Positions 10,562 through 21,581 of a stretch of DNA of 64,000 nt are shown here, piece after piece. Source of the DNA: Orobanche coerulescens (lineage: Eukaryota; Streptophyta; Magnoliopsida; Lamiales; Orobanchaceae); NCBI GenBank assembly GCA_033398695.1, contig CM065804.1:123499501-123563500 (forward strand). The letters run 5' to 3'. The notes under the pieces are model-generated. The model ran no database searches. It was not told the origin of the DNA and was given only the letters and a program-made list of their open reading frames with translations. The position numbers were made by a program, and so were the translations under genes. Position 1 is the first letter of the stretch; each line of letters starts with the position of its first letter.

Positions 10562-13500
10562 GCTGATATGGCTGGAACTCGATTTTCGGATAATTCTCAT
10601 AGGGACGGGTTATGGAGGTAAATCGTGGTGGCTCTTTTATGGATATTTTTTCATAATTTGTCCTTATGGATGTATAAACTTGAATACGCATTTATTTGAG
10701 GTCATCGGAGCAAGTCGGAGCGATACGGTTGGAACTCGGTTTTTGAAAAATTCTCATAGAGGGTAGTACACGGGTTGTGGAGGAAAAGTGAGACGGCGCG
10801 TTTTTCGGATATCTTTTTCATAATTTGTCCCTATATATTTATAAAATTAAATACGCATTTATTTGGGGCCATCCGGAGCCGAATCGGAGTTGATACGGCT
10901 AGAACTTGATTTTTATATGGGTTTTGGAGGAAAATCGAGGCGGCCCATTTTTTGGATATTTTTTTCGAAATTTCTCCTTGTGGATTTATAAAATTAAATA
11001 CGCATCTATTTGGGTTTATCCAGACCCGAATTGGAGCTGATATAGCAGGAACTGGGATTTCGGATAATCTCATAGGGTAGTACACGAGTTATGGAGGAAA
11101 ATCGAGGTGACATATTTTTGGATATTTTTTTCATAATTTGTCCCTATGGATTTATAATATTGAATACGTGTAATTTGAGGTCAACCAGAGCCGAATCAAA
11201 GCCGATACGGCTGGAACTCCGTTTTTAGATAATTCTGATAGAGGGTATACGGGTTATGGAGGAAAATTGAGGCGGCCCATTTTTTGGATATTTTTTTTAT
11301 AATTTGTCCCTATGGATTTATAAAATTGAATACACATTTATTTGAGGTCATCTGGAGCCGAACTGGGCTGATACGGCTGGAACTCGATTTTAGGACAATT
11401 CTAATAGGGACCGATTATGGAGAAAAATCGAAGTGGCCCTTTTATGGATATTTTTTTCATAATTTGTCCCTATGGATTTATAAAATTGAATACGCGTTTA
11501 TTTGAGGTCATCCGGAGCCGTGCCGGAGCTGATATGGCTGGAACTCGGTTTTTAAAAAATTCTCATAGAGGATAGTACACAGGTTGTGGAGGAAAATTGA
11601 GACGGATCGTTTTTCGGATATTTTTCATAATTTGTCCCAATGAATTTATGAAATTGAATATGCGTTAATTTGGGGTCATTCGGAGCCGAATAGGAGCTGA
11701 TACGGCTAGAACTCGATTTTTAGATAACTCTCATAGGGCTGGGTGGTACACGAGTTATGGAGGAAAATCGAGGCGGCCTGTTTTTTTGGATATTTTTCAT
11801 AATTTCTCCTTGTGGATTTATAAAATTGAATACGCGTTTATTTGGGTTCATCCGGATCCGAATTGGAGCTGATATGGCAGGAACTGGGTTTTCGGATAAT
11901 TCTCATAGGGTAGTACACGAGTTATGGAGGAAGATCGAGGTGGTCTATTTTTGGATATTTTTTCATACTTGTCCCTATGGATTTATAAGATTGAATATGT
12001 GTTTATATGAGGTCATCCGGAGCCGAATCAAAGCTGATACGACTGGAACTATGTTTTCGGATAATTCTGATAGAGTGTAGTACACGGGTTATGGATGAGA
12101 ATTGAGGCGGCCCATTATTTGGATATTTTTTCATAATTTATCCCTATGGATTTATAAGATTGAATATGCGTTTATTTGGGGTCATCCGGCGCAGACTCGG
12201 TGCTGATACGACTGAACTCGGTTTTGGGATAATTCTCATAGGGGGTAGTACGCGGGTTATGGAGGAAAATCGAGGTGGCCCGTTTTTGGATATTTTTCAT
12301 AATTTTTCCCTATATATTTATAAAATTGAATACGCGTTTATCCGAGGTCATCCTGAGCCGAATCGAGCTGATATGGCTGGAACTCAATTTTCGGATAATT
12401 CTCATAGGGACGGGTTATGTAGGAAAATTGAGGTGGCCCTTTTATGGATATTTTTTCGTAATTTGTCCCTGTGGATGTATAATCTTGAATACGCATTTAT
12501 TTGAGGTCATCTAGAGCCGAGCGGAGTAATCTGACTGGAACTCGGTTTTTGAAAATTCTCATCGAGACCGTACACGGGTTGTGGAGAAAAATTGAGACGG
12601 CTCATTTTTCGGTTATTTTTTCATAATTTGTCCCTATGGATTTATAAAATTAAATACGTAGTCCCTATGGATTTATAAAATCAAATACGCATTTATTTGG
12701 GGTCATCCGGAGCCGAATCGAAGCTGAGACGGCTAGAACTTAATTTTTAGATGTGCTATGGAGGAAAATCTAGGCGGCCCGTTTTTTGGATATTTTTTAT
12801 AATTTCTCCTTGTGGATTTATAAAATTGAATACGCATTTATTTGGGTTCATCCGGACCCGAATTGGAGCTGATATAACAGAAACTGGGTTTTCGGATAAT
12901 TCTCATAGGGTAGTACACGAGTTATGGAGGAAAATCGAGGTGGCATATTTTTGGATATTTTTTCATAATTTGTCCCTATGAATTTATAAGATTGAATATG
13001 TGTTATTTGAGGTCGCCCGGAGCCAAATCAAAGCTGATATGGCTAGAACTCAGTTTTTGGATAATTCTGATAGAGGGTACACGGGTTATGGAGGAAAATT
13101 GAGGCGGCCCATTTTTTGGATATTTTTTCATAATTTGTCCCTATGGATTTATAAAATTGAATACACATTTATTTGAGGTCATCCGGAGCCGAACTTGGAT
13201 GATATGGCTGGAACTCGATTTTCAAATAATTCTCATAGGGACGGGTTATGGAGAAAAATCGAAGCGACCCTTTTATGGATATTTTTTTCATAATTTGTCC
13301 CCATGGATTTATAAAATTGAATACGCATTTATTTCAGGTCATTCGGAGCCGAGCCGGAGCTGATACGGCTAGAACTCGATTTTTAAAAAATTCTCATAGG
13401 GGGTAGTACACGGGGTATGGAGGAAAATCGAGGCGGCCCGTTTTTTGTATATATTTTTTCATAATTTGTCCCAATAGATTTATAAAATTGAATACGCGTT

Positions 13501-15706
13501 TATTTGAGGTCATCCGGAGCCGAACTGGAGCTGATATGGCTGGAACTCGGTTTTCAGATAATTCTCATAGGGACGGGTTATGGAGGAAAATCGGGGCGGC
13601 CCTTTTATGGATATTTTTTTCATAATTTGTCCCTATGGATGTATAAACTTGAATGCGCATTTATTTAAGGTCATCCGGAGCCAAGCCGGAGCTGATACGG
13701 CTGGAGCTCGATTTTTGAAAAATTCTCATAGATGGTAGTATACAGGTTGTGGAGGAAAATTGAGACGGCTCGTTTTTTGGATATTTTTTCATAATTTTTC
13801 CTTATGGATTCATAAAATTAAATACGTATTTATTTTGGGTCATCCGGAGCCGAATCGGAGCTAGAACTTGATTTTTAGATGCGTTATGGAGGAAAGTCGA
13901 GGCGGCCCGTTTTTTGGATATTTTTTCATAATTTCTCATTGTGGATTTATAAAATTGAATACGCGTTTATTTGGGTTCATCCGGACCCGAATTGGAGCTA
14001 ATATGGCAGGAACTCGGTTTTTAGATAATTCTCATAGGGTAGTACACGAGTTATGGAGGAAAATCGAGGTGGAATATTTTTGGATATTTTTTTCATAATT
14101 TGTCCCTATGGATTTATAAGATTAAATACGTGTTATTTGAGGTCATCCGGAGCCGAATCAAAGCTGATACAGCTAGAACCCAGTTTTCGGATAATTCTGA
14201 TAGAGGGGTACAAGGGTTATTGAGGAAAATTGCGGCGGCCCATTTTTTGGATATTTTTTCATAATTTATCCCTATGAATTTATAAAATTGAATACACATT
14301 TATTTGAGGTCATCTGGAGCCAAACTGGGCTGATACGGCTGGAACTCGATTTTAAGATAATTCTCATAGGGACGGGTTATGGAGAAAAATCGAGGCGGCC
14401 CTTTTATGGATATTTTTTTCATAATTTGTCCCTACGGATTTAAAATTGAATACGCATTTATTTGAGGTCATCCGGAGCCGAGCCGGAGCTGATACGGCTG
14501 GAACTCGATTTTTAAAAAATTCTCATAGAGGGTAGTACACGGGTTGTGGAGGAAATTGATACGACCTGGTTTTTGGATATTTTTTCATAATTTGTCCCTA
14601 TGGATTTATAAAATTGAATACGCGTTTATATGGGTTTATCCGAACATGAATTGGAGCTGATATGGTAGGAACTGGGTTTTCGGATAATTCTCATAGAGTA
14701 GCACGAGTTATCGAGAAAAATCGAGGTGGCCTATTTTTGGAAATTTTTCATAATTTGTCCCTATATATTTATAAAATTGAATACGCGTTTATCTGAGGTC
14801 ATCCGGAGCCGAACTGGAGCTGATATGGCTGGAACTCAATTTTCGGATAATTCTCATAGGGACGGGTTATGTAGGAAAATTGTGGTGGCCCTTTTATGGA
14901 TATTTTTTCATAATTTGTCCCTGTGGATGTATAAACTTGAATACGCATTTATTTGAGGTCATCTGGAGCCGAGCCGGAGCTGATACGACTGGAACTCGGT
15001 TTTTGAAAATTCTCATCGAGACCGTACATGGGTTGTGGAGGAAAATTGAGATGGCTCATTTTTCGGATATTTTTTCATAATTTGTCCCTATGGATTTATA
15101 AAATTAAATACGCAGTCCCTATGGAGTTATAAAATCAAATACGCATTTATTTGGGGTCATCCGGAGCCGAATCGGAGCTGATACGGCTAGAACTTATTTT
15201 TTAGATTTGCTATGGAGGAAAATCGAGGCGGCCCGTTTTTTGGATATTTTTTATAATTTCTCCTTGTGGATTTATAAAATTGAATACGCATTTATTTGGG
15301 TTCATCCGGACCCGAATTGGAGCTGATATAGCAGGAACTGGGTTTTCGGATAATTCTCCTAGGGTAGTACACGAGTTATGGAGGAAAATCGAGGTGGCAT
15401 ATTTTTGGATATTTTTTCATAATTTGTCCCTATGAATTTATAAGATTGAATATGTGTTATTTGAGGTCGCCCGGAGCCAAATCAAAGCTGATATGGCTAG
15501 AACTCAGTTTTTGGATAATTCTGATAGAGGGTACACGGGTTATGGAGGAAAATTGAGGCAGCCCATTTTTTGGATATTTTTTCATAATTTGTCCCTATGG
15601 ATTTATAAAATTGAATACACGTTTATTTGAGGTCATCCGGAGCCGAACTTGGATGATACGGCTGGAACTCGATTTTCAAATAATTCTCATAGGGACGGGT
15701 TATGGA
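10562..15706 (+). repeat. Satellite array S2 with higher-order structure
   Basis: About 31 monomers of ~166 bp in several distinguishable types. Typical marks are GATGTATAAACTTG, GGACCCGAATTGGAGC with GGCAGGAACTGGG, GAATCAAAGCTGAT with TCTGATAGAGGG, and GAACTGGGCTGAT. Blocks recur at an offset of about 2453 bp: 12411 matches 14863, and 13249 matches the sequence that resumes after element B at 24484. A 31 bp internal duplication of the CCCTATGGATTTATAAAAT segment occurs near 12632-12690 and again near 15090-15150. Confidence 0.93.
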
Positions 15707-15744
15707 TGTAACATCCCCAAAACCATATGGGAATATTACACGCC

Positions 15745-15769
15745 GTAGACCCTTTCCACAAGGATCTAC
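15745..15769 (-). other. U5 stem-loop, element B left LTR
   Basis: In RNA sense GUAGA pairs with UCUAC, and UCCUU pairs with AAGGG (one G-U), around a 5-base loop. It is about 38 bp from the LTR end. The same structure is at 21621-21645 and, with different paired bases, in families C, D, E, F, X and X'. Confidence 0.65.
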
Positions 15770-16477
15770 CAGGCTAAACATCCATAAACAACCAAATGCT
15801 TGCCCGACCAGGGTCAAACAATAAAATGATACGGACCGATATGGTCACCTACACGTGAATACACGGACCGATGAGGTCACACAACCCAATCGATAAAACT
15901 GACTTAAATAACATTACCCACACAGGGGTCGAAATACAATACAGCGGAAGACTGAAATCAACTCTGACAACACAACAAGGATCAAAATAACTCTCGACTC
16001 ATGATTAGTATCGCAGCTCGTCATCCTCTTGTGCCAATCCTGTGGATCGCCTCGAACTGCATGTACCGACGCAAAGCAGACATCCACCCCGATTACTCGG
16101 GGTTAGTAAAACTCCACTGTTTTACTAGTGCAAGTATCAAATCATACGAAATGTAACAAGCAATTAATAATCGTGATCAAATATAATAATCAAGTATCAA
16201 ATATTCTCGGGAGGTTTTCACAAGAGAAGATAAGCTATGAAGCATTCGAAAATAAGATTATCATCTCGGGAATTTTTAGAATTTCAAAACTTTAAGACCT
16301 CAAGTCCTGATTCACAAAACCTTTCGAAAAACTTAAGGGCCTTAACCCAAAACTTGTTTCATAATTCAACAGTTTACAATACCGGAAACATTTCCATAAA
16401 TCTCGTGGGGCTCGGCCCAACATTCTTTCTTAAAACTTTTCCTTTAAAAACTTTGATTTGAAAAGTATCATGCTCAT

Positions 16478-16915
16478 GACACCGTGATCCACTGTCACGT
16501 GTCTCCGTAGGTTCAACAACCCGCACGGACTACATCACGCATAATTAAACAAACATAATCAATTCCGACACCGTGATCCACTGTCACGTGTCTCCGTAGG
16601 TTCAACAACCCACACGGACTATTAACCAAACATAACCAATTCCGACACCGTGATCCACTGTCACGTGTCTCCGTAGGCATAACAACCCGCACGGACTATA
16701 TCAATCACAACAATCACACACACAGTCCTGACACCGTAGTCCACTGCCACGTGTCACCGTAAGCCCCGTCGAGCTCACCCGGTTGGACGCACTGTGTCCG
16801 AAACTCATGGTCCACTGCCATGCGTTATCGTAGGCCTCGCTGGACCGGACGATTGGACCTCAGTACCTCACTAAGTTCTGATCCCGTAGTCCACTGCCAC
16901 GAATCCTCGTAGGTT
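16478..16915. repeat. Degenerate ~70-90 bp tandem repeats in element B left LTR
   Basis: Six copies of a unit starting GACACCGTGATCCACTGTCA and continuing CGTGTCTCCGTAGG, with spacer, decaying toward the right. The matching array in the right LTR is 22348-22792. Confidence 0.85.
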
Positions 16916-17890
16916 CCGTCGAACCAACACGAGTGAACTTAGCGGTCACACACATATTCACATTCACATTACATACAACAATGAGCACAATTAATCAATC
17001 ACCTTGATCACCACAAAATCGTACATTGCACGCACATAACACAACCTCGACACTCGCAACAACTATCATCAATCAACGACATTTAACCAACATAACACAC
17101 ATTCGGTACACAATACATTGTACAACCAAGTGTACAACCATCCCATACATACGTCGCATTCCTGCACAAATGGCACAACGCCTAACACGTATACTGATAT
17201 AACACTATTATCACAAAGCCTTCAAATTGCGGAAAACACAACCAACTCAAACGGAACATATTCACGAAGGCAAGAAAAGTCATCATACATCTCATACGTA
17301 ATTACTAGTCGCAAGATACAAGTCGTATAGTAAGATACTTGCCTTAATAACCGCTACCAAACGCTCCGAAGAACACGGTTCGATCGGGAAGCTCGAACCC
17401 CAAAGAAGGCAACGAACGGAAGGGTTCCGACTCGAGTTCTTCACAAGAATTCGTTCCTAAGTCACAACGATATCAATTCAATCACAATTCTACGAAAACG
17501 TATGGAACTTCCCAAGTTCTACCCATTGAAGCATTTTATCGGACACTTTGAAGGCGTAGTCCAATTCAATCGATTATTCAAAGAAATACTCAAATCCGTT
17601 CCACAAAACTTCAAGGGTATTGAATGATTACGAGTTTAAAATCAAGTTTCATCGGAATATGAATCAAAACAAAGAAAATCGCCAAAACACCAAGAAACCC
17701 CAAGAACATCCAAAACCAAAAGTTTAGGTGTTCTTACCTTCGATCCGGTGGAAGATGATGTTAATCCATGATTCCAACTTCCAAAACATGTTTATATAAG
17801 TTGATTCTACTCAAAACCATCGATCTATGGTGAAAAATCGCGGAAGGAACGAAGAAAAGTGGAAAATGCCGGATATGACTCGGTCCGAGG

Positions 17891-17900
17891 CCTTAAATAG
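17891..17900 (-). promoter_or_regulatory. Putative TATA box, element B left LTR
   Basis: The minus strand reads CTATTTAAGG, immediately downstream of the palindrome cluster and about 710 bp from the LTR 5' end in transcription order. The copy in the 5' LTR is at 23756-23765. Confidence 0.5.
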
Positions 17901-17916
17901 CCGGACATCACGGACG

Positions 17917-18045
17917 CTTACGACGAATCGGCCGGGCCCTTACGCACGTAATCGCCATGGCCGAAGTCTCTGCCGTAATGCCGGCATCGTTACGCACGTA
18001 ATCGCCAGTGGCCTTACGTGCGTAATCGCCTTACGTGCGTAGGCC
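17917..18045 (-). promoter_or_regulatory. CpG palindrome cluster upstream of TATA box (B left, degraded)
   Basis: Several copies of TTACGCACGTAATCG or TTACGTGCGTAATCG. The partner LTR has perfect TTACGTACGTAACCGG at the same places. A cis-regulatory role is inferred from position only. Confidence 0.55.
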
Positions 18046-18605
18046 GGCCGCTATCAGACATTTACGGCCGAGTCGCTGGCCCCGGATGCCCGGCCATGAC
18101 TCGGCCGGGACCAACTCCGACGGCCCGAACGACCCCGAAACCCGAACCTGAGTACGAATCGAAGATACGGTTACGAAGTACTCGCAAAGACGAATCCGAG
18201 CACTAAGAGAACACACGATTCCGACCACCCGAGGGCTCGAAATTCGACAACGGAAGTAATTACCCCAAACTTTGGGAAATTACGAAAATGGCCCAAAACG
18301 CCCGAAAATCACGATACGTGATCGAAACACCAAACCGAAGCTTACAACATGAATAATAACATTAAATGAACTTCCGAGAAACTCGAAACAACAGTTTCGG
18401 ACGAGATTCGCGAGAATCGAACTCAAGTGCGGAAAAGTCGTTTAAGAACACGTAACTCAACAAAAGCGATGCAAAGCGAACTCGGATGACAAAAAGTGCA
18501 GAATTAAATATTCTCCGAATGACGAAACGGTCAAAAGCGAGTTTTCGAAACGGACCTCCGCCGAAAAATGAAAATTACCGGAAATCCGAAATTGCGGATA
18601 TTACA

Positions 18606-18642
18606 TTCTACCCTCCTTAAAAGAAGTTTCGTCCCGAAACTT
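18606..18642 (-). other. Element B polypurine tract and pre-PPT inverted repeat
   Basis: The minus strand shows AAGGAGGGTAGAA directly before the LTR. Before it, 18624-18642 is AAGTTTCG paired with CGAAACTT around a 3-base loop, an 8 bp perfect stem. Confidence 0.75.
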
Positions 18643-19109
18643 AAAATAAGTAGGGAGAAGCAATATCCCAATAGGAAACCTCAACGAGATACACAAGAAA
18701 CGCGTAACTTTCGTCCATTGGCGAAACATTACGAACGCGAAAGAATATACAGCGTGACAACATGCCACACGACGACCATAACAACACCACCGGCAATAAT
18801 TCAAAACAATAACGATCAATTAACGACGCATCACATACCACATCATATGCACACATTTAATCAAAGAAATGTACGCGACAACAAGTCGCACCCGACTAAA
18901 ACGGCTATGCGATAGAAACAAATAGAGTATTACGATAGAAATCATTAGATTCTCATCAACAAGAAAATGTCCGACGTCAAAACCCAAACAATTCAAAATA
19001 ACGGAAAACGAATAGGATATTACATTCTATCCGATTAAAATTAAGTTTCGTTCGAAACTTAAAATAAAACATCATGATAGAATAGAAACAAAACCAAAAG
19101 TTCACGCGG
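18643..19109 (-). other. Element B 3' internal remnant with a second PPT-like module
   Basis: About 470 bp with no coding match. At 19015-19062 an imperfect copy of the LTR/PPT boundary occurs: GGATATTACATTCTA, then an A/T-rich tract, then AAGTTTCG-TT-CGAAACTT. It resembles the true boundary at 18596-18642 and suggests a rearranged or duplicated 3' end. Confidence 0.5.
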
Positions 19110-20233
19110 CAAATATCAATCTCTACATGAATTACGGCACAAAGTACGATACACAACTACATCACTGGACACCACCGGCCCTCCCGAGTAGGAACGAAAC
19201 CCGATTCCCGAACATCCCGGCAGCGGTCTCACAATGCACCGCTTGGTGCCCGATTGGCCGCACTTAAAACAATTAACCGGTGGCGAAACGACAATTACAT
19301 CTCGCATGGCCTACATTGCGATTAAAGCGAGTCTTCACCGATCGTCTTACTCGCCTGCAGGGTAAGGTTCTTAGGTAGTCAACCGAACGAGGAGTGCTCC
19401 CGGAAGAAGCGTGAAGCAACGGGCTCACGGATCCCACTTCTCGGCCTCTTGAAAAGTTACTCGTGGTCTTACGCCTCTTACCTCCGAGCTACCCTCGACA
19501 TGGAAAGCAGCCCATCTCGATGGCTAGAGCTCGATCGATAATCTTTCAAGGTGGTACACATGAGCGGAGCCATACTCTCACGGATATGGGGTTTCATGCG
19601 CATATTGAAGTATCGGACCTTGTCCGCTTCACTTCTCACTTGATCACGAACATAAGCCACCGTCGATTAAAATCGACTATCGCACAGGATATCGACACAT
19701 CTGGGCGTGGCCGAGAAAAACTCAACGATCCTGCGTTCACGAGCAGGTAACAGGCAATACTCTGCCTCCATGGCGTCTTAAACTCAGCCCATGTAGGTGT
19801 ACGATCTGCAGCACTACACCGCCACCGATCTGCAGCTTCTTTGTCAAGCAAGTACTGAGCAATGGGTACCCTCTTCTCATCCGGACAAGCTACAGCATCA
19901 AATGTTCTGTCCAACTGGAAGAGCCAGCCTTCCCAACCTAACGAGTCAGATGAACCCACAAAATGGGGCGGCTGCATCCTCATCACATCTCGTAACCACT
20001 TACTAGCCCCGTTATCCCCATCTGGGTTCTCATTCCGATGTACGGCCTGATTCATCTGCACTAACTGATCAACCACCTGACGAAGGATGTTGGCGGCACC
20101 AACGTCAACATTAACGCTAGTCGAATGTCACGACTGTCTTGGTGATCGGTACTCGGCAAGGAGGAGTCGCCCTCTCATGCTCCCGATCACGACCACGACT
20201 ACGACCACGTCCTCGGCCACGACCTCTCGGCAT
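19110..20233 (-). pseudogene. Element B gag relic
   Basis: The start Met at 20231-20233 opens an Arg/Gly-rich N-terminus (MPRGRGRGRSRGRDREHERA) that ends at a stop about 38 codons in. A shifted frame (19636-20076) shows the capsid: PPHFVGSSDSLGWEGWLFQL, RTFDAVACPDEKRV, AQYLLDKEAADRWR. Another frame (19478-19660) shows VRDQVRSEADKVRYFNMRMK. A single damaged zinc knuckle (CFKCGQSGTKRC) lies near 19270. Normally Gag forms the particle and packages RNA. This copy has several frame breaks and no pol behind it. It is closest to the gags of D and E. Confidence 0.85.
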
Positions 20234-21560
20234 TACGAGCAGGGCGACTAAGCGAATAACGCAACCAAACAAGCGTCACAACGTCAACATGGGGCGATAA
20301 TAGCGGCCGCGATAAAGCATCAACTCCAAGTCATCACACAAGGGCATGAACTAACACTGTAATTTAAGAACTTTATTCAATAATAATTCACACAGTCACA
20401 TCAACAGAGGTGTTTGGATTTTACCAAACCAAACACAGTCAAAACCACACACGTATCGTAGGGATCAAACACTCGCAGCAAAAATAAAATATTTCCGGGG
20501 TATTATTCAAATGATAAAATTTTAAAATTTTCAAGTTTGAAAAATTTGGTGAAATGAAATTTTTGAAGACATTTTTAATACCTCGATCGTTTAATCAAAA
20601 CCATGTATCTCAACATTTAGAAAACACTAAAACATTCTCCGGCGAGCACAACAACACTACAAACTTATCACCACCACTTAGCCCCCAACACATGGACATA
20701 AGAAGTTCAAAATTCCGAAAACCAAAAATCGTTCTGCAAAATAAAGTTTTCCCAAAATGCTTTAGTTCATAAACAAAACGACGGTAATATTTTACAATGT
20801 CTGAAGTACTTCAAAACACATTTTTCAAATACCGTCTGATGGTGTCATTTGAAAATACACGGCCCATTTGTCAAAATTTACAAATTTTAAAAATCCATAC
20901 AAACCGTGGTTTGACCGAACCACCAAAATATTTTCCAAAAATCGATTTCTACAAAAATTCTCAAACTGTAAAGTCCTTCAGAAAATATTCTTAAAGTTAC
21001 CCATAGCGGACAAAATTACAACATCCCAAAAACAGTCGAATTTAAAACCACATACTCAAATGGCAACCAGGGTCGCCAATTCAATCAAATGCATCTCGTG
21101 GTATCAAGTTTAAACACATAGCAAAATCATTCATCGGAGTTTCTCACAAACTCTACCATTGATATCTTCACAGAACCCATCAAGGTTTACATCTTTCACA
21201 CCATACCACCCCTCACGGTGGTTCAAAAGTAAAACAACAATACGCCCAGCTATACTCATACCATGTACCACAAGTATTAAGCACAACTACATCACACAAT
21301 ACTGTGTAAACAAGATCATGCACCGCAATTAACTCACTAAGATAAAATCGAGATACACAGGTATTACGCATAAAGGAGGAGACTTACATCCACAGGTCGC
21401 ACGGAGGTGACAGTCGCCCACGATACTAATCTCGTCCGACAACATAACTAACACGTTGTGACTACGCACAACTCAATTTGTCACTGACGACTCGAACGAC
21501 AAGACAACACATTACTCGACAAAACACGACTTGAAACGACCCGGCTAGGTTTTTCGCAAA
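20234..21560 (-). other. Element B long leader, no recognisable gene
   Basis: About 1.3 kb between the primer site and gag, against about 240 bp in element D. Parts (about 20500-21000) are A/T-rich with runs such as AAAATTTTCAAGTTTGAAAA. I see no coding match. It may be an insertion of unknown origin. Confidence 0.5.
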
Positions 21561-21565
21561 CCTAA

Positions 21566-21577
21566 GCTCTGATACCA
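21566..21577 (-). other. Element B primer binding site
   Basis: The minus strand reads TGGTATCAGAGC followed by TTAGG, a perfect match to the plant initiator-Met site, 4 bp from the LTR. Confidence 0.92.
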
Positions 21578-21581
21578 TAAT

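Larger units (their letters stand above)
15707..18605 (-). repeat. Element B 3' LTR (left)
   Basis: 2899 bp, TGTAACATCC to GATATTACA on the + strand. In transcription order it holds a palindrome cluster (17917-18045), a TATA-like box (17891-17900), an array of six degenerate 70-90 bp repeats (16478-16915) and a U5 stem-loop (15745-15769). Most of it is nearly identical to 21582-24483, but differences cluster in the GC-rich parts. Confidence 0.93.

Noticed and set aside
10542..15080. Many open frames of 60-130 codons in the satellite (WIFFIICPYGFIKLNT-like peptides)
   Set aside because: They follow the 166 bp period, occur in every frame and orientation of the array, and have no independent start context or conservation beyond the repeat.
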